Shown: positions 1 through 7,735, counted from the stretch's first letter. The stretch: DNA of 15,295 bases from an uncultured Oxalobacteraceae bacterium (GCA_946479255.1 CAMLFK010000107.1:1-15295); one strand, 5' to 3'. Translations and numbers: made by a program. Notes: generated by a model not told the origin, from the sequence alone.

Positions 1-809
1 ACAAACGCCTCCTCGCGCTTTTTGCGCAAGGCAGGCAGCATCACGGCCACCAGCGCGATGAACGACATGGTCAGCATGGTTGCGCTGATCGGGCTGCTGA
101 GAAACACCATCGGGTCGCTGCGCGAGATGAGGAGCGCGCGGCGCAGGTATTCTTCCATCATCGGCCCGATGATGAAACCGAGCATGAGAGGCGCGGGTTC
201 ACATTCCAGCTTGGCGCAGATATAGCCGAACAGTCCGAACGCCGCCATCAGGTAAATATCGAAATCGCTGTTGTTCAGACTGAACACACCGATCGCGCAA
301 AACAGCAGGATGGCTGGATACAGCAGGTGGTAAGGCACCATGATCATGCGTACCCACAAGCCAATCATCGGCAGGTTCAGCACCAGCAGGAAGAGATTGC
401 CGATCCACATCGATGCGACGATCCCCCAGAACAGGGCCGGCTGCTCCGTCATCACCGCCGGTCCCGGTTGTATGCCCTGGATGATCATCGCGCCGATCAT
501 CAGCGCCATCACCGGGTTCGACGGGATACCCAAGGTCAGCATCGGGATGAACGATGTCTGGGCGCCGGCATTGTTGGCCGCTTCCGGTGCGGCGACTCGA
601 GCGCCTCGCCGCCGGTCCTGAACGAATTGAGCAAGGTAATCAAAGATGACGGCCAGCAGGGCGCTCAGCACGGACGGGAAGAAGCCGGGACCCATCCGTC
701 CCGCGCTTCCCATCGGGTAGTCCTGCGCGATCACGACAGTGGCGAGGCTAATTGCGACGAACATCATCCCCGCCCAGAAGTCCTTGGGACGTCGGACATA
801 CGTTCGCAT
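1..809 (-). pseudogene. tctB'-'tctA chimera (deletion-fused tripartite tricarboxylate transporter membrane subunits), running off the left edge
   Basis: Read on the minus strand from an ATG at 809, one uninterrupted frame of 269 codons reaches the window edge. Residues 1-52 look like the start of a TctB small membrane subunit (RPKDFWAGMMF, then YPMGSAGRMGPGFFPSVL). From residue 72 the sequence is the C-terminal part of the large subunit TctA: VAAPEAANNAGAQ, then GIPSNPVMALMIGAMI, and a final helix ending in a basic KKREEAF stretch, probably a few codons from the natural stop. TctB is normally about 150 residues and TctA about 500, with the VAAPEAANNA motif near residue 320. Roughly the last 100 residues of TctB and the first 300 of TctA are therefore missing, consistent with one in-frame deletion of about 1.2 kb; the junction lies near codons 53-71. 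No convincing ribosome site precedes the ATG. Family identity is confident. Loss of transport function is inferred, because most of the TctA membrane domain is gone. Confidence 0.85.
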
Positions 810-812
810 AGC

Positions 813-1204
813 GATGTCTGCTATCGGAAAGGTGTATAAACGTGCACACCCTTCGCTTCCTGCCCCGAACCGTCTTACAGACCGTATTCGTTTCTGACAG
901 GCGTTACTTTCCCGCCTACGTGCGTCAACATGCCGCCTGCAGTGTCGGACGTCGCCGGCCGACTCGCCACGGGTAGCGCATTTTGGCTGCCAAATCATCT
1001 GCAGCACCGGTTGCGAACCCTTGTAAAAACCTAGCTTGGTAACCCCCATGAACTAGCTCTGACGCCAGCGCTTGGTTTTCGCGGTGGCGAAGGCTCGTAA
1101 GAATCACTACGTGTCCATGATCATTATTGGACATGTCAATTTACATTCGGTTCAACTAGAGTCGGACTCCTACGTTTTTTGGCGTTGTGAATTGCAGCGT
1201 GGGC
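813..1204. other. Intergenic stretch between the chimeric transporter gene and the Bug gene
   Basis: About 390 bases without a convincing gene. A 69-codon minus-strand frame (1134 to 925) exists, but it has no ribosome site and resembles no family I recognise. The composition is less GC-rich than the flanking genes. The one structured feature is an inverted repeat at 1112-1133, listed separately. Such a long gap is unusual between tctC and tctBA partners, which normally lie close together, so it may be scar DNA from the event that truncated the transporter. Confidence 0.5.
1112..1133. promoter_or_regulatory. Inverted repeat, possible operator
   Basis: The arms TGTCCA (1112-1117) and TGGACA (1128-1133) are perfect complements separated by 10 bp, with a TGATCA palindrome inside the spacer. 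The 22-bp symmetric site lies in A+T-rich DNA between two minus-strand transporter genes. It fits a dimeric regulator site, but no promoter hexamers are clearly placed around it and no regulator can be named. Confidence 0.25.
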
Positions 1205-2176
1205 CTAGTCCAGGCCCTTCAGGTTGGAAGCCTTTGCAACTTCGCGCCACAGCGCCAGTTCGGTGGCCAGCATCGATCCGAAATCGGCCGGCGTGCCCGT
1301 GTGCGGGGTGGCGCCTTCGCTGGCGAGGCGGACCTTGGTCGACTCCGCGGATGAGACCTCGTTGACGACCTTATTGAGCCTGGCGATGACCGCCGCCGGC
1401 GTTTTTGCCGGCGCCAGCACGCCCCACCAGGTGGTGATGCTGTACTTGGGAACACCGGCCTGGGCGACGGTGGGAACCTGAGGAAAGAGCGGCAAACGTT
1501 CATCGCCCGTCACCGCCAGCAGCTCCACGGCACCGGTCTTGACGTGCTGGGCCATCGCGGGCACGGTGGTAAAGAAGACTTGCGTGCGGCCGGCCAGCAA
1601 GTCGGCCGTGGCCGGCCCGCTTCCCTTGTACGCGATGTGCGTCATGTTGGCCCCGGTGCGCTGCTTGAACAGTTCCCCCGCGAGGTGCAGCACGGTTCCT
1701 GGCCCGGACGAGGCGAAGTTCACGCCGCCCGCCCGGCTTTTCGAGGCAGCCACCAGCTGTTGTACCGACTTCGCGCCGACGCTCGGGTGGGTCACCAGGA
1801 TCAGCGGCGCGCGGCCGATCATCCCGACCGGCGCATAATCCTTGACCACATCGTAGGAAGGCGTGGTCTCGGTGGCCGCATGGGTCACAAAGGACGAGCT
1901 GACGAACAGCAGCGTGTAGCCATCCGGGTCGGCCTTTGCCGCCAGCTTCGAGCCGATCGCGCCGCCCCCGCCGCCACGGTTGTCGACCACGACCGCCTGG
2001 CCGAGCTTTTCGGACATCCCTTTGGCCAATGCCCTGGCCACGTTATCGGTGCCGCCGCCGGCGGCGTAGGGCACGATCAAAGTGATCGCCCGCGCCGGAT
2101 AATCCTGGGCAATGGCGGCACAAGGCAGGGCCAGCAATGCAGCCGCGGCGAGATGGTTTAATTTTGTCGTTGTCAT
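1205..2176 (-). CDS. Bug/TctC-family periplasmic solute-binding protein
   Basis: A 323-residue protein of the usual length for Bug (TctC-like) receptors, which capture carboxylates in the periplasm for tripartite tricarboxylate transporters. Residues 1-23 form a Sec signal peptide with a hydrophobic alanine/leucine core and an AIA|QDYP cleavage site. The family landmarks follow in order: RAITLIVPYAAGGGTDNVAR, VVVDNRGGGGGAIG, PDGYTLLF, and a late LFPQVPTVAQAGVP segment. The start is fixed by AGGAGA six bases upstream of the ATG. It is the second Bug module in this cluster, after the PrpF fusion encoded upstream on the same strand. It is separated from that gene by about 140 bp containing a copy of the LysR-promoter element, so it may have its own promoter. 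The ligand cannot be read from the sequence; context suggests a di- or tricarboxylate such as aconitate or itaconate. Its usual TctA/TctB partners are broken here, so it must work with unlinked subunits or be idle. Confidence 0.95.
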   Translation of the reverse strand: MTTTKLNHLAAAALLALPCAAIAQDYPARAITLIVPYAAGGGTDNVARALAKGMSEKLGQAVVVDNRGGGGGAIGSKLAAKADPDGYTLLFVSSSFVTHAATETTPSYDVVKDYAPVGMIGRAPLILVTHPSVGAKSVQQLVAASKSRAGGVNFASSGPGTVLHLAGELFKQRTGANMTHIAYKGSGPATADLLAGRTQVFFTTVPAMAQHVKTGAVELLAVTGDERLPLFPQVPTVAQAGVPKYSITTWWGVLAPAKTPAAVIARLNKVVNEVSSAESTKVRLASEGATPHTGTPADFGSMLATELALWREVAKASNLKGLD

Positions 2177-2267
2177 GTAAGTCTCCTGATTTTATAAGTA
2201 AATGAAAGGGTAGAAACGGAAGTAATGACTAGGTAAAGGCGGCGTAGAACCAGTCTCGTTCACCGGC

Positions 2268-2304
2268 ATTGATCTGTAAATTGCGAAATTTATTGCGATT
2301 GATG
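2268..2304. promoter_or_regulatory. 37-bp LysR-type operator-like element, copy A (upstream of the Bug gene)
   Basis: The element begins ATTGATCTGTAAATTGC and ends with ATTGATG, the two ATTGAT units being 30 bp apart. Ungapped, it matches 30 of 37 positions of the element between lysR and the hydratase operon at 9841-9877. It begins 12 bp beyond the stop of the PrpF-Bug fusion and lies about 90 bp upstream of the Bug gene start, in the same orientation relative to the downstream gene as copy B. The inner T-N11-A dyad is weaker here than in copy B. The likely role, inferred from position and similarity, is a second binding site for the cluster's LysR regulator driving the distal transporter genes. 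Confidence 0.6.
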
Positions 2305-2315
2305 TGTTCTGCGCA

Positions 2316-4361
2316 TTACTGCTCCGGGCTTCGATCCGTGAACGCCAGCTCGCCGGTTTGTTGCGCTGCCTGGACCACCCCCTGCCATTTCGCCAGCTCG
2401 GACTGCACCAGCTGGCGCAACTCTTCCGGCGTGCTGCCGTGGACTTCCGCGCCATCCCGTTCGAAGCGATCGATGAGTTCCGGATCGGCCAGCACGGTCC
2501 GCAGGCTGCTGTTGAGCCTGGCGACCACGGCCGCCGGGGTGCCGGCGGGAGCAAACAGCGCGTACCACTGGGTCACGTCCACGCCATCGACCCCGCTTTC
2601 GGTCAGGGTGGGGACCTCGGGAAGGATCGGGCAACGGCTCGGGCCGGCCACCGCCAGCGCGCGCAGCTTGCCGCCCTTGATCAGGCTCGCGCCGGTAATC
2701 AGGCTGGGGAACATGAACTGGGCTTGCCCGGCCATGGTCGCGTCGACCGCATGCGCGGCGCCGTTATATGAGCGATGCTCCATCTCGGTTCCGGAACTGA
2801 TCGCGAACAGCGCCCCGGCGAAGTGCGGCGCCGTCCCAACGCCGGCCGACGCATAGCGGTATTTTTTGGGTTCGGCCTTCAAGCGCGCCACCAGCTGGGC
2901 GACGTTCTCCACGCCGGTCTCCGGGCATGCCACCAGCAAGGTCGGCGAATAGGCCACCAGGCCGATTGGTGCGAAGTCGCCGACCGGGTCGTAGGCCAGG
3001 GTTTGCAGCGCCGGGTTCATGGCGTGCGTTGCGATATAGCCGAACATCAGTGTGTAGCCGTCCGGCGCGCTGCCGGCGACATATTCGGCTGCGATCGTGC
3101 CGTTGGCGCCGGCGCGGTTATCCACGGTCACCGGCTGCCCCAGCAGCTGCCCCAGCTTGTGCGAGATGGCGCGCGCCATCGTGTCGTTGCCGCCGCCGGC
3201 GAGGGTGGGCACGACGATGCGGATCGGCCGGGCCGGGAAGGCCGCGGCCTCGGGCGCCGCGCGCGGCGCCTGCGCTTCGGCAGGGCGCGACATGACGTAG
3301 TCCGGGATATGCAGTTCCCCTTGCAGGATCTTGCGCGCGGTGCGCAGCAGCGAAGCGCGCTTGATCTGCGCGGACTCGCCGCTTCCTTCGACGGCGACCT
3401 CCACATCGATCCGGCCCGATGGATGCAGCACCGCGACATTGCCGACGCCGGCGACACTGGCGCCACGGCTGGCCACCGTGCCGGGCAAGGCGAAGGCGCT
3501 GGCGACCCCGATGGCGCCCGTCACGGCATGCGATGCATGGCAGCGGCGCGGGGTGAAGTAACGCGAGGTGATGCTGTCGGCACTGTCGCCCGCGCTGACC
3601 AGCACCGGCTTGGGGATCACGCTGCCGGATACGTCCCCCAGGCCCATCAGCTTGCCGGCGGCCCGGCGCAGGCTCTCGAGGCGTTCGAGCAGCGCCGTGT
3701 TCGCGTCCAGTTCGGCCGGGCTTTCGCCGCCGTGCAGGCCAAGGTCCCCGGCGCGGATGATCATCAGCGGCATGGCGGCGTCGATGCAGGTGAACTCGAT
3801 GCCCTCGATGGTATCGATGCGCCGGCCGGTGGGAAAGACGCTGCCGGTGACGGCGCCCCAGGCGTCGAGGAAGTTCAGGTGGATCGGCGCGGCGGTGCCG
3901 GCGACGCCGTCGATGCGCGCCTCGCCGTCATAGGTGATGCGCCGGCCCGGCGTCTGCACGGTAATGTCGATGCGCGCGCCGGTGTTGACGTTGAAAATAC
4001 GCGCTGTCGTCGTGCCTTCGGTGGCTGGAATCAGACCCTGCTCGAGCGCGAAAGGGAGCACGCCGGACAGCATGTTGCCGCAGTTGGGCCGCGTGTCGAC
4101 CGAGCGCTGGCCGACGCCGACCTGGGCGAACAGATAGTCGAGATCGCAGTCGGGCTGGGTGGAGCGCGAGACGATCGCCACCTTGCTGTTGAGGGAGCTG
4201 CCGCCGCCCACGCCGTCGAGCTGGAGCGGATCGGAGGCGCCGATGGCGCCGATCAGGACCTGGTCGCGGGTTTCGTCGTCGGCGGGCAGCCATTCGCGCA
4301 GGAAGAACGGTCCGCGCGAGGTACCGGCCCGCATCAGGACGCAGGGAATTATTTTGCTCAT
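2316..4361 (-). CDS. PrpF-family isomerase fused to a Bug/TctC solute-binding domain
   Basis: A 681-residue two-domain protein. Residues 1 to about 357 are a complete PrpF-family isomerase (relatives: 2-methylaconitate isomerase, methylitaconate isomerase, 4-oxalomesaconate tautomerase, fungal aconitate isomerase). It shows the N-terminal CVLMRAGTSRG motif, GGGSSLNSK (52-60, with the Lys that aligns with the proposed catalytic base), PNCGN (92-96), and a natural-looking family end, GELHIPDYV. A short Ala/Pro-rich linker (about 358-375) joins it to a full-length Bug domain from residue 376 (PARPIRIVVPTLAGGGNDT, VDNRAGANGTIAAEY, PDGYTLMF). There is no room for a signal peptide before the Bug half, so a module that is normally periplasmic appears to be cytoplasmic. 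The gene follows the porin by 12 bp with a weak ribosome site. The PrpF half probably shifts a double bond in an unsaturated di- or tricarboxylate; cis/trans-aconitate is the favoured substrate by context. The fusion may be a true bifunctional protein or a deletion product. Confidence 0.9.
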   Translation of the reverse strand: MSKIIPCVLMRAGTSRGPFFLREWLPADDETRDQVLIGAIGASDPLQLDGVGGGSSLNSKVAIVSRSTQPDCDLDYLFAQVGVGQRSVDTRPNCGNMLSGVLPFALEQGLIPATEGTTTARIFNVNTGARIDITVQTPGRRITYDGEARIDGVAGTAAPIHLNFLDAWGAVTGSVFPTGRRIDTIEGIEFTCIDAAMPLMIIRAGDLGLHGGESPAELDANTALLERLESLRRAAGKLMGLGDVSGSVIPKPVLVSAGDSADSITSRYFTPRRCHASHAVTGAIGVASAFALPGTVASRGASVAGVGNVAVLHPSGRIDVEVAVEGSGESAQIKRASLLRTARKILQGELHIPDYVMSRPAEAQAPRAAPEAAAFPARPIRIVVPTLAGGGNDTMARAISHKLGQLLGQPVTVDNRAGANGTIAAEYVAGSAPDGYTLMFGYIATHAMNPALQTLAYDPVGDFAPIGLVAYSPTLLVACPETGVENVAQLVARLKAEPKKYRYASAGVGTAPHFAGALFAISSGTEMEHRSYNGAAHAVDATMAGQAQFMFPSLITGASLIKGGKLRALAVAGPSRCPILPEVPTLTESGVDGVDVTQWYALFAPAGTPAAVVARLNSSLRTVLADPELIDRFERDGAEVHGSTPEELRQLVQSELAKWQGVVQAAQQTGELAFTDRSPEQ

Positions 4362-4373
4362 GGTGGCGGCTCG

Positions 4374-5369
4374 TCAGAAGTTGTGGCGCAGGCCGAGATT
4401 GACGGCGCGCTCGCCGGTGCCCCTGTCGGTGGCAGTCCCGACCCGGAAGGCGGCCGCATTGCGGTTGTCGATCACGGCGTATGCCGCGTACAGGTCGCTG
4501 CGCTTGGACAGCCGGTAGGTGTAGCCGATGCCCCACTGCGAGGCGTCGTTCGCGGCGGTCGTTTCGTCCTCGTGGCGCACGTGCGACAAGAGCAGCTTGC
4601 CGGCGCCAATCGGGATGGCGACACCCACCAGCATGTCGCGGCTGTCGGCCAGGGCCGGGCCCTTGTTGATCGCATAGGATGCGTAGGCGACGACGGCCTT
4701 GAAGTTGTAGTTGGCCGAGGCCAGGGCATTGCGGGTGAAGTCGGTGCCGGCCGCGTTCTCGATCCGGTGGTATGCCAGCTGGACGCTCAAGGGTCCGCCG
4801 GCATAGCCGAGCGAGCCGCCCATGGTCCGGTTTTTGGAACTGTCGCCCGCCGCTTCGCCGGCCCCGTACGCCAGGTCGGCGCGAAAGCCCGCCAATGATG
4901 GACTCAGGTATTCGACCATATTGTCGGTGCGCGTGTTGGTGACGAACAGGTTGCCGGACCGGCCGGCCAGGCTGACCGCGCCGAACGGGTCGCCGATATC
5001 GCGCAGGGTCTTGTAGTAGGGGTTGTACTGGCGGCCCAGGGTCACGGCGCCGAATTTGCCGGTCAGGCCGACGAAAGCCTGGCGCCCGAACAGCACCCCG
5101 CTTTGACCAGCCGCGCCGGTATCCACATTGAAGCCGTTCTCAAACTGGAATACCGCGGCCAGGCCGCCGCCGAGATCTTCCTTGCCCTTGAAGCCAATGC
5201 GCGAACCGGAAGCGACCCCGCTGCTCAACCGGGTAGCGGAAGGGGCGGGGCCGCCGCTGTCGACGACCAGGCCGGCATCGACAATGCCGTAGATGGTCAC
5301 GTTGGATTGGGCCAGCGCGCTGGCCGACAGGACCGACAGCAATGCCAGCGCGAATGTGGATTTGTTCAT
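4374..5369 (-). CDS. Gram-negative general porin (OmpC-like, Porin_4 family)
   Basis: A 331-residue outer-membrane porin, probably forming 16-stranded beta-barrel trimers that admit small anionic substrates. Residues 1-20 are a signal peptide (cleavage at ALA|QSNVTIYG). The mature protein starts with the usual SNVTIYGIVDAGL strand, carries GSRIGFKGKEDLGGGLAAVF and FVGLTGKFGAVTLGRQ, and ends in NLGLRHNF with the terminal Phe recognised by the BAM machinery. The frame is open further upstream, but the ATG at 5369 is chosen because it starts the signal peptide and follows GGAGA. The gene lies between the lyase and the PrpF-Bug fusion. A terminator-like hairpin on its upstream side suggests that it heads a second transcriptional unit containing uptake functions. 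Specificity is not readable, but porins in Bug/Tct clusters plausibly admit the carboxylate substrate. Confidence 0.95.
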   Translation of the reverse strand: MNKSTFALALLSVLSASALAQSNVTIYGIVDAGLVVDSGGPAPSATRLSSGVASGSRIGFKGKEDLGGGLAAVFQFENGFNVDTGAAGQSGVLFGRQAFVGLTGKFGAVTLGRQYNPYYKTLRDIGDPFGAVSLAGRSGNLFVTNTRTDNMVEYLSPSLAGFRADLAYGAGEAAGDSSKNRTMGGSLGYAGGPLSVQLAYHRIENAAGTDFTRNALASANYNFKAVVAYASYAINKGPALADSRDMLVGVAIPIGAGKLLLSHVRHEDETTAANDASQWGIGYTYRLSKRSDLYAAYAVIDNRNAAAFRVGTATDRGTGERAVNLGLRHNF

Positions 5370-5393
5370 GGGGTGTCTCCTACTATAGTTGTG

Positions 5394-5409
5394 GTTCCGG
5401 CACAGGAAC
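5394..5409. promoter_or_regulatory. Small inverted repeat upstream of the porin gene
   Basis: GTTCC (5394-5398) and GGAAC (5405-5409) are perfect complements with a 6-bp spacer, about 25 bp upstream of the porin start. On the minus strand a TATAGT sequence lies between this dyad and the ribosome site and could be a -10 hexamer, but no good -35 is visible. Weak support for a porin promoter with an operator. Confidence 0.2.
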
Positions 5410-5447
5410 GTGACGGGGCCTTGCGCCCTGACGGAGCAATTGCAATC

Positions 5448-5489
5448 AAAAAAAACAAGGTGATCAAGCGTCACCGGCCCCTGGGCCGG
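5448..5489 (-). terminator. Probable intrinsic terminator after the lyase gene
   Basis: On the minus strand, just past the lyase stop at 5503, a strong hairpin (CCGGCC stem, 5474-5489) is followed by a second stem, GGTGA/TCACC (5459-5475), and then by a run TTGTTTTTTTT (5448-5458). The second stem plus T-run has the order expected of a Rho-independent terminator, although its stem is only 5 bp. The overlapping GC-rich stem could compete with it. This would separate the CoA-pathway genes from the porin and transport genes, or attenuate between them. Confidence 0.5.
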
Positions 5490-5502
5490 CGCGCGCGTGT
5501 CA

Positions 5503-6867
5503 TCAAACGGCTGCGGTCCGCCGGTCCCGGCTGCGCAGGACGCGGTCGACCATCTCGCCCGACAGGCCGAGGTAGTTGGCCGGATCGCACAGCGAAGCGA
5601 GTGCCGCCCGGTCCAGGTGGCGCGAGATTTCCGGGTTTTCGGCCAGCAGGTCGAGCAGCGGGCGCTGCTCGCTGATCGCGGCACGGCAAATGTCGTACAC
5701 CAGGTCGTGCGCGTATTCGCGTCCGATGTAGGGGCCAAGGCCCATCATCACGGCTTCCGACATCACCAGGCCATGGGTCAGGTCGAGATTGGCCCGCATG
5801 CGGGCCTGATCGACTTCCAGGCCTTCGAGCACAAAGCGCGACTGGGCCAGCGCCCCGGCGGCCAGGCAGAACATCTCCGGCAGCACGATCCATTCGATTT
5901 CCCATGGCCCGGTCGAGCGCTCGTGGTCGGCCACGTTGGCATCGAGCAGGGCCGCCACGTGTTGGCGCACGACGCTGATGCAGGCGTGGATGTAGCACGA
6001 GGAAATCGGATTGCGCTTCTGCGGCATGGTGCTGCTCGAACCGCGCCCGTGGGCGAATGGCTCGTATACTTCGCCCACTTCGGTCTGCATCAAGAGCTTC
6101 ACGTCGGTCGACAACTTACCGAGCGTGCCGGTGACCAATCCCAGGAAGCAGCCGGCTTCGGCGATATTGTCGCGAATCGTGTGCCAGGCGATATCGGGTT
6201 GGCCCAGGCCCAGCTCCCGCATCAGGCCCGCTTGCGTTTCAAGCCCGCCGTGGGCGAGGGATGCCAGCGTGCCCGAGGCACCGGCGAACTCACCGACCAG
6301 CAAGCGTGGGCGCAGTTGCGCCAGCCGTTCGCGGTGGCGCTCAATGGCGGAGAGCAGGCCGGCGACCTTGTAGCCGAAGGTGACCGGCACCGCCTGCTGC
6401 AGGTTGCTGCGCCCGATCATCGGCGTATCGCGGTGGCGTGCCGCCAGCTCGGCCATCGCGGCCGAAATGGCGGCCAGCTCGCTGTCGACCAGCTCGAATG
6501 CTTCGCGCATCTGCAGCACGGTGGCGGTATCGGTAATATCCTGCGTGGTGGCGCCCCAGTGGCAGTATTCGCCCAGCTTGTCGCGGCATAGCGCGTTAAT
6601 CTGCGACACCACGCCGAGGATGGGGTAGCCGATGCGCTGCGTCTGCTCGGCCAGTTTGGCCATGTCGATTTTCTCGAGTACGCAGTTGCTGACGATTTCC
6701 TCGGCCGCCTCAAGCGGGATGATGCCAAGCCGTCCCTGCACGCGCGCCAGCGCGGCTTCGATGTCGAGGTATTTCTGGGTGCGGTTTTCGTCCGACCAGA
6801 TGCGGCGCATCGCCGCCGTGCTGAAGATGTTTCCGAAAATAGTTGAGTCGACAATCGTTGCGGCCAT
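5503..6867 (-). CDS. PcaB-like lyase of the fumarase/aspartase superfamily
   Basis: A 454-residue protein, the usual length for the 3-carboxy-cis,cis-muconate cycloisomerase/adenylosuccinate lyase branch of the superfamily. It carries YCHWGATTQDITDTA (101-115, the conserved His/Thr region) and the signature loop GSSSTMPQKRNP (276-287) with the catalytic serine. The start at 6867 follows AGGAGA at good spacing; the frame is open upstream but runs into the CoA-lyase gene. The gene follows the CoA-lyase gene by 22 bp. A ring-cleavage role (beta-ketoadipate pathway) is unlikely because no other pca-type gene is nearby. Fungal trans-aconitate decarboxylase (Tad1) belongs to this superfamily and is related to carboxymuconate cycloisomerases, so decarboxylation of trans-aconitate to itaconate is my preferred hypothesis, given the itaconate-type enzymes in the same operon. 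The fold assignment is firm; the substrate is not. Confidence 0.9.
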   Translation of the reverse strand: MAATIVDSTIFGNIFSTAAMRRIWSDENRTQKYLDIEAALARVQGRLGIIPLEAAEEIVSNCVLEKIDMAKLAEQTQRIGYPILGVVSQINALCRDKLGEYCHWGATTQDITDTATVLQMREAFELVDSELAAISAAMAELAARHRDTPMIGRSNLQQAVPVTFGYKVAGLLSAIERHRERLAQLRPRLLVGEFAGASGTLASLAHGGLETQAGLMRELGLGQPDIAWHTIRDNIAEAGCFLGLVTGTLGKLSTDVKLLMQTEVGEVYEPFAHGRGSSSTMPQKRNPISSCYIHACISVVRQHVAALLDANVADHERSTGPWEIEWIVLPEMFCLAAGALAQSRFVLEGLEVDQARMRANLDLTHGLVMSEAVMMGLGPYIGREYAHDLVYDICRAAISEQRPLLDLLAENPEISRHLDRAALASLCDPANYLGLSGEMVDRVLRSRDRRTAAV

Positions 6868-6889
6868 GATGATTCTCCTGTTTTTTCTG

Positions 6890-7735
6890 TTAAGTTGGGT
6901 CGGCCGATGAGGCGGCCGCATGATTGAGGATGGCGTGGGCGCGCAGCAGGACTGGGCGGTCGACCATTGTTCCGTCGACCTGGACCGCCCCTGCGCCCGC
7001 TTGGGCCGCGGCGACGACACGCGCGGCCCAGTCGCGCTGTTCCTGGCTCGGCGCCAGCATCGCGTGGACGGCAGCGACCTGTTGCGGATGGATGCACAGC
7101 TTGGCCCCGAAGCCGCACGCCCGCGCCATGTCGAAGTCGGCGCGCAGCGCGCTGTCGTCCTTGAACGCCGCCGTGATGCCGGCGATCGGGGCGGGCAGGC
7201 CGGCGGCGCGCGAGGCTAACGCGATCCGGCTGGCCGGATACAGCAGGCCGCGCGGATCGTCCGCCAGGCCGAGGTCGAGCGCATAGTCGAGCGTGCCGAA
7301 GGCAAGGCGCTGCAGGCGCGCCGCACCGGCGATGCCATCGACCGCCAGCAGGCCACGCGCCGACTCGATCAGGGCAATGACGCTGGCGCCGGGCGCCAGT
7401 GCGCCGGCGACGCTTGCGATCTGCTCTGCCGATTCGGTCTTGGGCAGCATGATGGTGCAAGGCCCCAGAGTGCGCAGCAGCGCGATGTCGCCGGCAAACC
7501 ATGGACTGGCATCGTCATTGATGCGCACCACCAGTTGCGCCGGGTAGGTGGCTTGCCCGGCATGCCAGGCCGCCAGTGCCGCGCGCGCGGCCTCTTTCTG
7601 CTCTGGCGCGACCGCGTCTTCCAGGTCGACGATGACGGCGTCGGCGCCGGATCCGAAGGCCTTGGCGAAGCGCTCGGGGCGGTTGCCGGGAACGAACAGG
7701 TAGCTGCGCGCGGCGAGGGAGAGGTAAGCGCTCAT
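6890..7735 (-). CDS. HpcH/HpaI (CitE-like) CoA-ester lyase, candidate citramalyl-CoA lyase
   Basis: A 281-residue cytoplasmic TIM-barrel lyase that cleaves or forms beta-hydroxyacyl-CoA esters. It shows RSYLFVPGNRPERFAKA (10-26), VIVDLEDAV (34-42), RIN (71-73, CoA/carboxylate-binding Arg), ALIESARG with the Mg ligand Glu124, GTLDYALDLG with the second Mg ligand Asp150, and KLCIHPQQV near residue 234. The ATG at 7735 overlaps the CoA-transferase stop (ATGA), implying translational coupling. The neighbours (CoA-transferase, MaoC-type hydratase) match the Pseudomonas itaconate set ict-ich-ccl, in which this enzyme (ccl) splits (S)-citramalyl-CoA into acetyl-CoA and pyruvate. A malyl-CoA or beta-methylmalyl-CoA lyase remains possible from sequence alone. 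Confidence 0.93.
   Translation of the reverse strand: MSAYLSLAARSYLFVPGNRPERFAKAFGSGADAVIVDLEDAVAPEQKEAARAALAAWHAGQATYPAQLVVRINDDASPWFAGDIALLRTLGPCTIMLPKTESAEQIASVAGALAPGASVIALIESARGLLAVDGIAGAARLQRLAFGTLDYALDLGLADDPRGLLYPASRIALASRAAGLPAPIAGITAAFKDDSALRADFDMARACGFGAKLCIHPQQVAAVHAMLAPSQEQRDWAARVVAAAQAGAGAVQVDGTMVDRPVLLRAHAILNHAAASSADPT

Noticed and set aside
925..1134. A 69-codon minus-strand frame in the gap left of the Bug gene
   Set aside because: No ribosome site, no family resemblance, and its start lies within an inverted repeat more likely to be regulatory.
2316..4361. Reading the PrpF half as GalD of gallate/protocatechuate meta-cleavage
   Set aside because: None of the accompanying dioxygenase, hydratase or aldolase genes of that pathway lies in the cluster.
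2775..4898. A 707-codon plus-strand open frame antisense to the PrpF-Bug fusion and porin genes
   Set aside because: It mirrors well-supported genes in GC-rich DNA, has no recognisable domain or signal, and its residue composition is dominated by Gly, Ala, Arg, Asp and Val from codon-position bias.
5497..6591. A 364-codon plus-strand open frame antisense to the PcaB-like lyase
   Set aside because: The minus-strand lyase carries its signature loop and a ribosome site; the antisense product is Gly/Arg/His-rich and unrecognisable.
5503..6867. Reading the lyase as PcaB of the beta-ketoadipate pathway
   Set aside because: No pcaGH, pcaC or pcaD gene is present; neighbours are CoA-dependent C5-dicarboxylate enzymes instead.
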